Assembly (NCBI GenBank): GCA_012974445.1 | Contig: JAAXQG010000289.1 | Span: 1-54,200 of the forward strand | Source of the DNA: Desulfuromonadales bacterium | GTDB taxonomy: Bacteria; Desulfobacterota; Desulfuromonadia; Desulfuromonadales; JAAXQG01 | Length of the DNA: 54,200 bases | Direction: 5' to 3' | Shown here: piece after piece, positions 1 through 7,358 of the stretch | Position numbering within the stretch: the stretch's first letter is position 1 | Layout: each line of letters starts with the position of its first letter | The notes under the pieces: generated by a model | What the model was told of the DNA's origin: nothing | What the model saw: the letters and a program-made list of their open reading frames with translations, nothing else | Database searches by the model: none | Position numbers and translations under genes: made by a program

Positions 1-2
1 TC

Positions 3-44
3 TCCTTCAGCAATCTCATCGACCGCCGCGAAGGAGAACTTTAG
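3..44 (+). CDS. Possible 3' end of a plus-strand gene (13 codons visible)
   Basis: One plus-strand frame is open from the window edge to a TAG at 42-44 and reads SFSNLIDRREGEL. It could be the tail of a gene that converges on the flagellar operon. Other frames are also open over this short stretch, so the call is weak. No function can be inferred. Confidence 0.2.
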   Translation, partial: SFSNLIDRREGEL

Positions 45-76
45 AAAAAAACCAAAAAATATCAGGGCCTCCCATG

Positions 77-107
77 CAAAAAGAGCCCCCCGGATACGGG
101 AGGCTCT
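77..107 (-). terminator. Rho-independent terminator, minus strand
   Basis: AGAGCC (82-87) pairs with GGCTCT (102-107), and the stem extends inward through CCCG/CGGG around a GATA loop. On the minus strand the hairpin is followed directly by five T residues. It lies about 450 bases beyond the flgJ stop and is the first convincing terminator for the flagellar transcript in that direction. Confidence 0.6.
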
Positions 108-236
108 GGCATGCGCAGTACCTACCCTGCCGATGGAATCAACATCTGATCAGCACCGATCTTCCGCCATAAACGGTGCAAAAAGGGAAGGTCCAAAAAC
201 AGAGTCCTTTTTTTTGATTTCAGATTTTTATCCGCG

Positions 237-350
237 TTTATCGGCATCCATCCGCGGCCAATGGGTTTTTAGGCTTTTTAGCCGCTGATACACGCTGATT
301 TCCGCAGACAAAGACAAAGGCTTATCGACAGGGATAAACGAGATGAACAG
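237..350. repeat. Imperfect inverted repeat plus GGGATAAAC-type dispersed repeat
   Basis: The arm at 237-259 and the reverse complement of 280-305 agree at about 14 of 23 positions and flank a T-rich spacer. Right after it, ACAGGGATAAACGAGATGAA (328-347) closely matches 53881-53900 at the other end of the window. Intergenic sequences of this style are scattered through many environmental deltaproteobacterial genomes (recollection). No coding function is apparent. Confidence 0.5.
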
Positions 351-376
351 AACCACTGATCTCGGATTCCAAAGAT

Positions 377-492
377 GTAGGGGGGGGCACCCGCGTGTGC
401 CCCCGGTGTTGGCGACCAGCCTCCGTATCGGTATGGCTGAATCGGATGCGGAGGTATGCGGGCAGCGGGCGGACACATGGATCCGCCCCTAC
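377..492. repeat. REPIN-like element: two inverted GTAG-headed hairpins
   Basis: The left half starts GTAG (377-380) and forms a hairpin of GGGGGCAC (383-390) with GTGCCCCC (397-404). The right half, read on the minus strand, starts GTAG (complement of CTAC, 489-492) and forms a hairpin of TCCGCCC (482-488) with GGGCGGA (467-473). Between them CCTCCG and CGGAGG can pair as well. A GTAG tetranucleotide followed by a GC-rich palindrome, in inverted pairs, is the signature of REP sequences mobilised by REP-associated tyrosine transposases. No such transposase gene is in the window. Confidence 0.6.
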
Positions 493-497
493 GGCTC

Positions 498-536
498 GAC
501 GGTTTCGTGCACCAGCTGAAGGTTCGTGCCAATCAG
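498..536 (-). repeat. 39-base dispersed repeat, left copy
   Basis: It aligns without gaps to 54004-54042 at 32 of 39 positions, sharing GACGGTTTCGT and TTCGTGC blocks. Relative to minus-strand transcription it begins 17 bases after the flgJ stop, and the right copy begins 6 bases after the stop of another minus-strand gene. Both copies therefore sit as 3' flanking sequence in the same orientation. Confidence 0.55.
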
Positions 537-553
537 GAAAAAGAAAGTCGATG

Positions 554-781
554 TTAAAGAGCTTCTTCGCCGCCGCCTTCCTGCTCCTGCAGCTGCCGAT
601 AAAGGGCATCAGCAATTCCGATTCCCCGCCCAAAAGCCAGAGACCGGGCAGCCTCCTGAACGAAGATAGCTTCAAATTCTTGACACTTACCCTTTAAATC
701 ACTCCCACTAGGGGCAGCATTTTGACTTACTTCAAGATTGGCCTGTCGCAGGGCAAACTGAGCATCGATAGGAAGCTTCAT
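554..781 (-). CDS. flgJ: Short FlgJ-like rod-binding protein with a missing middle
   Basis: This 75-residue protein has the two conserved ends of the FlgJ N-terminal rod-binding domain. KCQEFEAIFVQ (residues 32-42) matches the first helix, and GIGIADALYRQL (53-64) matches the last. In known single-domain FlgJ proteins of about 100 residues, roughly 30 residues lie between these motifs, including the KSMR-type helix and a DQQ-type segment; here only about ten residues separate them. The C-terminal peptidoglycan hydrolase domain of enterobacterial FlgJ is absent, as is usual in deltaproteobacteria. It is the last gene of the flgF-flgJ run, 14 bases after flgI. FlgJ caps the growing rod in the periplasm. 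Whether this compact form works is unknown. Confidence 0.7.
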   Translation of the reverse strand: MKLPIDAQFALRQANLEVSQNAAPSGSDLKGKCQEFEAIFVQEAARSLAFGRGIGIADALYRQLQEQEGGGEEAL

Positions 782-795
782 CGAGTTAACCTTTC

Positions 796-1905
796 TCAGA
801 GAATCACCAGCTCGGCATGGAGAGCGCCGGCGGCCTTGATAGCCTGGAAAATTGCAATCAGATCCCGAGGCGTCGCGCCTATAGCATTAAGCGCCGTCGC
901 AACCTCGGAAATGCTCACCCCCCGGCTGAGCACAACCAGATTACCCGAGTCTTCCGAAACCTCGATACTGGTCTCGGGGACCACGACAGTCTCGCCATCA
1001 CCGAAGGGCTCGGGCTGGGAAACCAAGGCACTCTCACTGATTATGAGACTGAGATTGCCGTGAGAGACGGCGATAGTGGCAATGCGCACATCCTCTCCCA
1101 TCACGATGGTACCGGTCTTCTCGTTGACCACGATGCGGGCTCCCGTATCGGGGACCACTTCAAGCACTTCCAGAGCTGCTGCGAAATCGACAATGCGTCC
1201 GACGTATTCTCCAGGCACCTCAACGTCCAGGCTGCCCCCGTCGCGCGCCGAAGCTACACCGGCACCGAATCGATCATTGATTGCCTGGGTCATGCGGATC
1301 ACGGTGGTAAAATCGGACTGATTCAGACGATAGGTCATCTGCTTGAGATCGGCGAGAGGGAGGCTGACTTCCCGCTCCACCAGCGCTCCTCCCGGAATGC
1401 GTCCAACCGTGGGATGGTTTTTCTGCACCTTGGCCCCATCTCCGCCAAAAGCCAGAGCGCCGACGACCAGAGGGCCCTGAGCTACGGCATAGACGTTCCC
1501 GTCGGGCCCCTTGAGCGGCGTCATCATCAGGGTTCCACCGACCAGGCTGTCGGCATCCCCGATAGAAGAGACAGACACATCGATGCCGCTTCCCGGCTTG
1601 GAGAAGGGGGGCAACTTCGCCGTGACGATGACCGCGGCAACGTTGTCTACCTTTACGGCGGAACGATCCACCGTCACCCCGAGACGCTCCATCATGTTGA
1701 CCAGTGACTGAACGGTAAACTGGGTACTGGCACTGTCGCCGGAACCATCCAGGCCGATAACAAGGCCATACCCCACCAGCTGATTGGAGCGGACCCCTTC
1801 GAGTTTGGCGATATCCTTGATTCTTGTTGCCAGAGCAGATGAGGGGACAACCAACAGGAAAAACAAGAAAATGGATAGAAATACATGGCGCATATGATGG
1901 CGCAT
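796..1905 (-). CDS. flgI: Flagellar P-ring protein FlgI
   Basis: FlgI polymerises around the rod in the peptidoglycan layer and acts with the L-ring as a bushing. The 369-residue length is normal. An N-terminal signal peptide is clear: a charged start, a run of F, L and V to about residue 24, then an Ala-rich cleavage region. The mature part opens with the typical RIKDIAKLEGVRSNQLVGYG. The ATG at 1905 follows an AGGAGAAGGA ribosome site, and an in-frame ATG four codons later is less well placed. The gene lies 9 bases after flgH and 14 before flgJ. No irregularity was seen. Confidence 0.96.
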   Translation of the reverse strand: MRHHMRHVFLSIFLFFLLVVPSSALATRIKDIAKLEGVRSNQLVGYGLVIGLDGSGDSASTQFTVQSLVNMMERLGVTVDRSAVKVDNVAAVIVTAKLPPFSKPGSGIDVSVSSIGDADSLVGGTLMMTPLKGPDGNVYAVAQGPLVVGALAFGGDGAKVQKNHPTVGRIPGGALVEREVSLPLADLKQMTYRLNQSDFTTVIRMTQAINDRFGAGVASARDGGSLDVEVPGEYVGRIVDFAAALEVLEVVPDTGARIVVNEKTGTIVMGEDVRIATIAVSHGNLSLIISESALVSQPEPFGDGETVVVPETSIEVSEDSGNLVVLSRGVSISEVATALNAIGATPRDLIAIFQAIKAAGALHAELVIL

Positions 1906-1914
1906 ATCCTTCTC

Positions 1915-2607
1915 CTAAAAGGGCCAGACGTTATCAAGCAGACGAACCAGCCAGCCCTGCTTCTGCTTGTCGCTGATCACTCCCTTGCCCGTGTAGGAAA
2001 TGCGGGCGTCGAGAATATTTTTTGAATTGACGATATTGCCCGAAGAGATGTCCGAGGAGCGCACCACCCCCGCAAGACTGACCACCTGGTCTTCGTTGTT
2101 GACCGTGACGGTTTTACTGCCGTGAATGCGCAAATTGCTGTTAGGAAGCACCTCGACCACCTGGGTCGAGAGGGTTGCAACAAGATCCTCCTTGCGCGAG
2201 GTTTTGCCCGAGCCCGAAAAGTCGGAGGAATATTTCGCCCCGAGCAGAGCCGCGGGATCGATGGCGCCATTGATGGTGGCGATATTCTTCTCCAACCCAA
2301 AGAGGCTGGAAAGACCGGCACTGGTGCTGCTCTGCCGGCCAGTCTCGGTCGTCGCTTCCTGACTTGCGCTGGCCCGCTCAAAGATGGCAACGGTGATAAT
2401 ATCACCCACATGGGCGCCCTTGTTGTCACCAAAGAGCCCGCCCTGACGCTCTGTCCAGAGAGAGCCTGCGGTCTGCGGGCCCGGCGGAGCTGGAATTGAC
2501 CGAGAAGGCAACATCGACGGGCTTGCCATCGGATCGACATCGACATTCTTCGAAGCGCATCCACTAAGCACAAACAGGCCCAGAAAAAGAATCAGACATT
2601 TTTTCAT
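1915..2607 (-). CDS. flgH: Flagellar L-ring lipoprotein FlgH
   Basis: FlgH forms the outer-membrane ring through which the rod exits. The 230-residue protein starts with a lipoprotein signal: MKK, a hydrophobic stretch, then an LSGC lipobox with the acylated Cys near residue 17. The conserved SLWTERQGGLFGDNKGAHVG segment and the C-terminal SGNIVNSKNILDARISYTGKG region are both typical. It sits between flgA (2 bases upstream) and flgI (9 bases downstream), so these three periplasmic ring proteins are almost certainly made together. Confidence 0.96.
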   Translation of the reverse strand: MKKCLILFLGLFVLSGCASKNVDVDPMASPSMLPSRSIPAPPGPQTAGSLWTERQGGLFGDNKGAHVGDIITVAIFERASASQEATTETGRQSSTSAGLSSLFGLEKNIATINGAIDPAALLGAKYSSDFSGSGKTSRKEDLVATLSTQVVEVLPNSNLRIHGSKTVTVNNEDQVVSLAGVVRSSDISSGNIVNSKNILDARISYTGKGVISDKQKQGWLVRLLDNVWPF

Positions 2608-2609
2608 GT

Positions 2610-3560
2610 TCAGTACTCCAGATCAACCAGTCCGGGCGCCACGACTACCCCCAGAACATCCTTTTTAGACCGACTGTTTCTGACCCGGATGGTCTCACCG
2701 ACCATCCCGTCCTGCCGAGCTTCTCCTTGAGCCGTTATTTCAAGGGCGCCCTGCCTGATTCGAAGGACGACCAGATCACCCCGGGCAATCGTGGGAGGGA
2801 AATCAATAAATGACAGATCAAGCGCGTGCCCCGAACGCACCTTGCGCTTGATCGTCTTGCCGACCAGTGGAGCTGCATCAAAAACGGGGTTGCGAAGAGC
2901 CGAGACATCTTGATTCTGCATAAGCAGATCAGCCTCTTCCAACACAGAACCACGCTGCAAATCCCGGGCCGCAACAACCACGGGTGCCAGGACTTCAAGG
3001 GAGACGCGCAGGGAGATGTTATGAACAAGCTGATTGTTCACCCGAACCAGAAGAGAAAAACGGCTGTTACCGAGGATACGAGGATCAGAGGGAATCACCT
3101 CTGTCGAAACCGTCCCCAGAGGTAATACAAGGGGACGGGGGAGATTCAGAGAACGGATATATACCTGGCTTCCGACAGGGAGCTGATCGCTACCCAGAAT
3201 ACTGTCCCTGACCAGCAATTCTACCTGATCAGGACCAAGCAACTGGCTGGCCCGGGCCACCCGAATCTCCTGGGCACCAGTCAGAACAAGACCGGTCAGG
3301 CTAGGGACCTGCCTCGTAATACGCCCCCGGATCTCCCGGGCACTGTAACTGCGCGATTGCCCGGGAGCTGGAGACTTGAAAAGCTCCAGGGTTTGGAGCG
3401 ACCTGCTCAGATCATCCTGCGGGCTGAGCTCAGCGACATCGGCAAGAGTGACCATCTCACCGGGCACCTCTGCCTCAGGCCTGAGCTGGACCTCAAGGGC
3501 CAGTGACTCGCCAGCCAAAGCAAAGAGCATCAAAAAAACCAGTAAGCGAAAAACCCGCAT
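2610..3560 (-). CDS. flgA: P-ring assembly chaperone FlgA with SAF domain
   Basis: FlgA is a periplasmic chaperone for P-ring assembly. The 316-residue protein has a signal peptide (residues 1-21) and a C-terminal SAF-type region with RDLQRGSVLEEADL and GKTIKRKVRSGHAL, followed by ARGDLVVLRIRQGALEITA. It is about 90 residues longer than enterobacterial FlgA. The extra part is N-terminal (about 22-150), matching the long form I recall from Geobacter relatives. The gene is 18 bases from flgG and 2 from flgH. Confidence 0.92.
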   Translation of the reverse strand: MRVFRLLVFLMLFALAGESLALEVQLRPEAEVPGEMVTLADVAELSPQDDLSRSLQTLELFKSPAPGQSRSYSAREIRGRITRQVPSLTGLVLTGAQEIRVARASQLLGPDQVELLVRDSILGSDQLPVGSQVYIRSLNLPRPLVLPLGTVSTEVIPSDPRILGNSRFSLLVRVNNQLVHNISLRVSLEVLAPVVVAARDLQRGSVLEEADLLMQNQDVSALRNPVFDAAPLVGKTIKRKVRSGHALDLSFIDFPPTIARGDLVVLRIRQGALEITAQGEARQDGMVGETIRVRNSRSKKDVLGVVVAPGLVDLEY

Positions 3561-3578
3561 CAGATAGATTCTAGGTTC

Positions 3579-4367
3579 TTAACGAACCAGATTGTTGGTC
3601 TGCTGGAGCATCTCATCGGCAGCCTTGATAGCCTTGGAATTTACCTCATAAGCTCTCTGCCCGGCAATCATCGCCACCATTTCCTCCATCACACTGACGT
3701 TGGAGCCCTCGAGAAAGCCCTGGGAAACCTCACCGAAACCGGCTTCGCCCGGAGTCCCTACAATGGGAGCGCCGGAAGCAAGAGTCTCGCTGTAGAGATT
3801 CCGGCCCATACTGGAGAGGCCCGCGGGATTGCTGAAGCGAACCAGCTCAATATTGCCGACAGAACTGGGCAACTGCTCACCATCGAGGAAAACCTCGACT
3901 CCGCCGTTCTCAGCGATAGAGATGCGGGTAGCATTCTGGGGGATCACGACTTCGGGAAACATCGGATAACCGTCGGAGGTCACTATACGGCCGGTACTGT
4001 CACGCTTCATCGCTCCGGAACGGGTAAATCCCGTGGTACCGTCGGGCTGAGAAATCTGAAAGAAACCGTCCCCCTCAATAGCCAGATCCAGATCGTTGCT
4101 GGTCTGTCGGATATCGCCCACGGTGAAAATCTTCTGGACCGCAGCGACCCTGGAACCGAGTCCGACCTGAACACCTGCGGGGATCTCGACGCCATCGGCA
4201 GCACTGGCGCCTGCGGCCTTGGTGGTCTGATAGAGGATATCCTGGAAGTCGGCGCGGCTCTTCTTGAAGCCGGCGCTGTTGACGTTCGCCAGGTTGTTGG
4301 CAATGACATCCATATTGACCTGCTGAGCTTCCATACCGGTCGCGGCTGTCCAAAGTGCCCTGATCAT
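3579..4367 (-). CDS. flgG: Distal rod protein FlgG
   Basis: FlgG builds the distal rod. The 262-residue length is canonical. The N-terminus has the rod/hook signature NLANVNSAGFKKSRADFQDI, and the C-terminus ends with a heptad helix (EMVAMIAGQRAYEVNSKAIK, then ADEMLQQTNNLVR). The opening MIRALWTAATGMEAQQ separates it from FlgF. It lies 21 bases downstream of flgF. Confidence 0.97.
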   Translation of the reverse strand: MIRALWTAATGMEAQQVNMDVIANNLANVNSAGFKKSRADFQDILYQTTKAAGASAADGVEIPAGVQVGLGSRVAAVQKIFTVGDIRQTSNDLDLAIEGDGFFQISQPDGTTGFTRSGAMKRDSTGRIVTSDGYPMFPEVVIPQNATRISIAENGGVEVFLDGEQLPSSVGNIELVRFSNPAGLSSMGRNLYSETLASGAPIVGTPGEAGFGEVSQGFLEGSNVSVMEEMVAMIAGQRAYEVNSKAIKAADEMLQQTNNLVR

Positions 4368-4388
4368 AGTTTTGTTCCTCCCAATCGA

Positions 4389-5114
4389 TTAACCGACAAG
4401 TCCGAGCTCGACGGATTTGGAGCCTATATCGCTGTAAACCTTAAGTGCTTTCTGGCAGGCCTCGAAGGCCCGGGTCGTCTCCATCATGATGACCATCTCT
4501 TCCATGACCTTCACGTTGGAATCTTCAATCTGCCCCTGAAAAATCTGGGGGGTAGCCACAGGCAGGGCGAGTTCCGGGTCATCGATGGAAAACAGACTTC
4601 CTCCCATACGAACTAATTGCCGGTCATCTTCAAAACGATAAAGAGGGATCTGTATGGGATCTTTGCCACCCAGGATGATGCCGTCTTCTGCAATTTTAGC
4701 GTCAGGCGAAGGAAGAATAATCGGCTCGTTATCTTCGTTAAGAACCCGCATCCCCGTCGACGTCAGAAGCTCACCACCCCTGCCATACTGCATGTTGCCC
4801 TGACGGGTGTAGAACTGCTGACCCTGCTCATCCTGGACCCTGAAAAAACCCTCACCGGCAATGCCCAGATGCAAGGGAACATTGGTACGGGTCAGCATGG
4901 ATTCGGTAAAATCGGTAAAACCGGCACGCACTTCAGAGAAGTTTTTCCCGCCGGTGGCCAACCCCGCCTGAGCACTGGCCAGCTTGGACTCGAACACCGC
5001 CTGGCCGCGCTTAAATCCCACGGTTTTGACGTTAGCGAGATTGTCGCTGATGGTTTCGAGATAGCTCATCCGGCCAAGGGCTCCGGATAGTGCGCTGTAT
5101 TTTCCTGCACCCAT
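4389..5114 (-). CDS. flgF: Proximal rod protein FlgF
   Basis: FlgF is a proximal rod subunit of the same family as FlgG. The 241-residue protein carries the rod signature DNLANVKTVGFKRGQAVF near residues 24-41 and the C-terminal helix with VKVMEEMVIMMETTRAFEAC. It opens with MGAGKYSALSGALGRMSYLE. The start has a GGAGG ribosome site about 8 bases upstream. A 66-base gap separates it from the preceding gene and holds a sigma-28-like motif, so flgF may head its own transcript. Confidence 0.95.
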   Translation of the reverse strand: MGAGKYSALSGALGRMSYLETISDNLANVKTVGFKRGQAVFESKLASAQAGLATGGKNFSEVRAGFTDFTESMLTRTNVPLHLGIAGEGFFRVQDEQGQQFYTRQGNMQYGRGGELLTSTGMRVLNEDNEPIILPSPDAKIAEDGIILGGKDPIQIPLYRFEDDRQLVRMGGSLFSIDDPELALPVATPQIFQGQIEDSNVKVMEEMVIMMETTRAFEACQKALKVYSDIGSKSVELGLVG

Positions 5115-5146
5115 TATTTTGCCTCCAAAGGTCGCGTTCTACCCTC

Positions 5147-5174
5147 TTCTCGACCTCAGAGGGAGGATACTTTA
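5147..5174 (-). promoter_or_regulatory. Candidate sigma-28 (FliA) promoter upstream of flgF
   Basis: On the minus strand TAAAGTAT (5167-5174) matches 7 of 8 bases of the FliA -35 consensus TAAAGTTT. After a 12-base spacer, GTCGAGAA (5147-5154) matches 6 of 8 of GCCGATAA. The usual spacer is 11. It lies about 33 bases upstream of the flgF ATG, and fliA is encoded just upstream. Confidence 0.35.
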
Positions 5175-5180
5175 GTTTTT

Positions 5181-5657
5181 TTATCGGGCGACGCGAGAGA
5201 GGGCAATCAGCTGTTCGGCCTCAGGCTGGGAGATGTGAAGAATCCGGGAGATCTCATCGGCGCCAAGCCCCCTCTCCACCAGGGAGGCGACGTGTTTGTA
5301 TCGCTCCGGAGCCTCTCCACCCCCGCCGGCAGCCCCCTGAAGTCGCGAACTCAGTTCGCCTTCCAGGTCAGCACAGATCGGCAGCTCAAAAAGGGGCGCG
5401 GGGCATACCTGGGGAGTCTTCAAAGGAGGGTCAGGCATGACAAAGGGACGGGGAGGCGCAGGCTCAGGGGCCTCTTCGGGGGAGTGAATTTTCTTGTGCA
5501 GATCACTGAGCTGGCACCGGAGACTGTCAAGCTCCTGGTTCAGGTTTTCACGCTCCCGGGCAAGACGCCTCTGACGAAACAGCAAAAAAAGCACAATCAT
5601 ACCGGCAAGAACAGACAGCAGAGCCAATGACAAAAAAAGCGGATAATTCGATTCCAT
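5181..5657 (-). CDS. DUF2802-like membrane-anchored protein with C-terminal helix-turn-helix-like motif
   Basis: From the ATG at 5657, which has a GGGAG site about 7 bases upstream, the protein is 158 residues; a TTG 11 codons earlier has no good site. A single N-terminal membrane segment (about residues 5-25) is followed by a charged coiled-coil stretch (about 28-60), a proline-rich linker, and a C-terminal module of about 35 residues: YKHVASLVERGLGADEISRI, then an ISQPEAEQLIALSR helix. That module resembles the DUF2802 family found in polar flagellar and che operons of Pseudomonas, whose function is unknown to me. It lies between fliA and flgF, suggesting a motility role. Confidence 0.6.
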   Translation of the reverse strand: MESNYPLFLSLALLSVLAGMIVLFLLFRQRRLARERENLNQELDSLRCQLSDLHKKIHSPEEAPEPAPPRPFVMPDPPLKTPQVCPAPLFELPICADLEGELSSRLQGAAGGGGEAPERYKHVASLVERGLGADEISRILHISQPEAEQLIALSRVAR

Positions 5658-5700
5658 GATTTTCTCCCTGAAGCGGCTTGCAGCCTGCAACGGATGCTCG

Positions 5701-6441
5701 CTAAGCCCTAAGCGCCCGGGCCATCTTCACTTTGAGCTTAACCAGCGCCTGGCTGTGGAGCTGGGAGACCCGTCCTTCAGTCACACCCAGCACCTCAGAG
5801 ACCTCTTTCTGACTCAGTTCCTCATAGTACACCAGCGTAACCACCAGACGCTCCTTCTCCGAGAGGCTCTCGATACAATCGGCCAACTGGTGGGTCAACT
5901 CCTTGGTCTCCAGACGCCCGAGAGCACCTGGATCTTTTTCATCCACCAGCGCATCGAGAAAGCTCTTACCCTCTCCCGACTCATCCAGCGTCTCGTTGAG
6001 GCTGACGCACCCCAGATGGCTGACTTCGCCCAGAAGCTGGCGGTAGGACTCCATGGCCAGCCCCATGGATTGCGCAATTTCAGACTCCTCCGGGGAGCGG
6101 CCCAGATTCTGCTCCAATGACTCAACGGTTCGGGTCAGCCGGGTCTGCTTCTCGCGCAGGGAACGGGAAAACCAGTCCATGCGACGAACCTCGTCGATGA
6201 TGGCCCCACGAATCCGCCGCTCAGCAAAAGTCTTGAACAAAACCCCCCTGGCAGGATCAAACCGGTTGGAGGCGTCCATCAAACCCATCATAGCCGCACT
6301 GTAAATATCGTCGCGCGTCATGAAACCGGGAACCTGAAGCGTCATGCGATCGACAATAAACCCCAGCATCGGCATATGCGACTGGATCAGCCGGGATTGC
6401 TCTTCCTGCGACACCGGCCTGTAGTACCCGGGCTCAACCAT
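5701..6441 (-). CDS. fliA: Flagellar sigma factor FliA (sigma-28)
   Basis: FliA directs RNA polymerase to late flagellar and chemotaxis promoters. The 246-residue length is normal. Region 2 contains DDIYSAAMMGLMDASNRFDP and FKTFAERRIRGAIIDEVRRMDW, the typical FliA version. Region 3 is centred on LGRSPEESEIAQSMG. Region 4 ends in the helix-turn-helix LSQKEVSEVLGVTEGRVSQL. It follows flhG by 14 bases, the common flhF-flhG-fliA order of polar flagellates. Its anti-sigma factor FlgM is not in the window. Confidence 0.96.
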   Translation of the reverse strand: MVEPGYYRPVSQEEQSRLIQSHMPMLGFIVDRMTLQVPGFMTRDDIYSAAMMGLMDASNRFDPARGVLFKTFAERRIRGAIIDEVRRMDWFSRSLREKQTRLTRTVESLEQNLGRSPEESEIAQSMGLAMESYRQLLGEVSHLGCVSLNETLDESGEGKSFLDALVDEKDPGALGRLETKELTHQLADCIESLSEKERLVVTLVYYEELSQKEVSEVLGVTEGRVSQLHSQALVKLKVKMARALRA

Positions 6442-6455
6442 TAAATGCCTCGCAA

Positions 6456-7343
6456 CTAGAAGGAGAAGAGCTTGCGCCAGAAGAACTGGATCGTTCCCTT
6501 GGGCATGGAAGACTGGGGCGTGCTGGTCAGGCTGCAGGCAATCGATTCGAAGGAAGAGCTGACCTTGATGTTGGGGTAGAGATGGAGAATCGACGTCTGA
6601 CGGCGCACCGATTCGCGCATCTTCTTATCCCAGGGGATGCACCCCAGATAATCGATGGAGATGTCCAGATAGCGGTCCGAGACGATGGTGAGCTTTTTGT
6701 AAACGTCCAGGGCCTCGTCGCTATCCTTCACCGAATTGACGATGAGATTAAATTGCTTCTCATGATACTGCAACGAAAGCAGCTTCATCAGCACATAGGC
6801 ATCGGTGATAGCGGTGGGTTCAGGGGTTGTGACAACCAGAATATCCTGAGCCGCCACATTGAAATAGGTGACGTTCTCGGAGATGCCGGCCTCGGTGTCA
6901 ATCAAGACGAAATCAAATTCGTCATTAATACTGTCAAGCTCCTGCAGGAAGCGCATCTTCTGTTCGCCCGTCAGATGAGTGATGGACTGAACTCCCGATC
7001 CGGCCGGAAGGATTTTGATCCCCTCGGGGCCCTCGACCATGACCTCCTCCAGCGTCTTCTCCCCACCGAAAAAATGATTGAGATTATATTGAGGCGTCAG
7101 TCCGAAGACGACATCGATGTTGGCCAGCCCCAGATCAGCGTCGATGATCAGCACCTTCTTGCCCATGCGAGCCAGAGCAACGGCCAGATTTGAGGTCACT
7201 GCCGTTTTTCCCACGCCGCCTTTCCCGCTGGTCACCGAGATAACCCGGGCAACCATTGGCTCACCCCCTGTCTCCTCTTGCGAGACAAGGCGATCCGTGA
7301 GGGTGCGCAGGGTTTCGGCCTGGTCCAAGTGTTCTTGAGACAT
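6456..7343 (-). CDS. flhG: MinD-like ATPase FlhG (FleN/YlxH)
   Basis: FlhG is a membrane-associated ParA/MinD-type ATPase that limits flagellar number and stimulates FlhF GTPase. Near the N-terminus LDQAETLRTL contains the DQAxxLR motif needed to activate FlhF. The deviant Walker A SGKGGVGKTAVTSNLAVALA (about residues 39-58) and LIIDADLGLANIDVVFG follow, and VLIDTEAGI is the second nucleotide-sensing segment. Length (295) and place between flhF and fliA are typical. Confidence 0.94.
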   Translation of the reverse strand: MSQEHLDQAETLRTLTDRLVSQEETGGEPMVARVISVTSGKGGVGKTAVTSNLAVALARMGKKVLIIDADLGLANIDVVFGLTPQYNLNHFFGGEKTLEEVMVEGPEGIKILPAGSGVQSITHLTGEQKMRFLQELDSINDEFDFVLIDTEAGISENVTYFNVAAQDILVVTTPEPTAITDAYVLMKLLSLQYHEKQFNLIVNSVKDSDEALDVYKKLTIVSDRYLDISIDYLGCIPWDKKMRESVRRQTSILHLYPNIKVSSSFESIACSLTSTPQSSMPKGTIQFFWRKLFSF

Positions 7344-7358
7344 CGAAACGTTCCTTCC

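Larger units (their letters stand above)
108..553. other. Gene-free interval filled with repeats
   Basis: No credible gene lies between the terminator and the flgJ stop. The interval holds a short hairpin (GCACCG 153-158 with CGGTGC 174-179), an imperfect inverted repeat (237-305), a copy of a GGGATAAAC-type repeat (328-350), a REPIN-like element (377-492) and a dispersed 39-base repeat (498-536). Open frames across it have no ribosome binding site and no recognisable protein content. Confidence 0.6.

Noticed and set aside
228..697. Several overlapping frames of 80-117 codons at the left end
   Set aside because: They are translations of the REPIN and dispersed repeats on both strands; none has a start site or consistent coding character.
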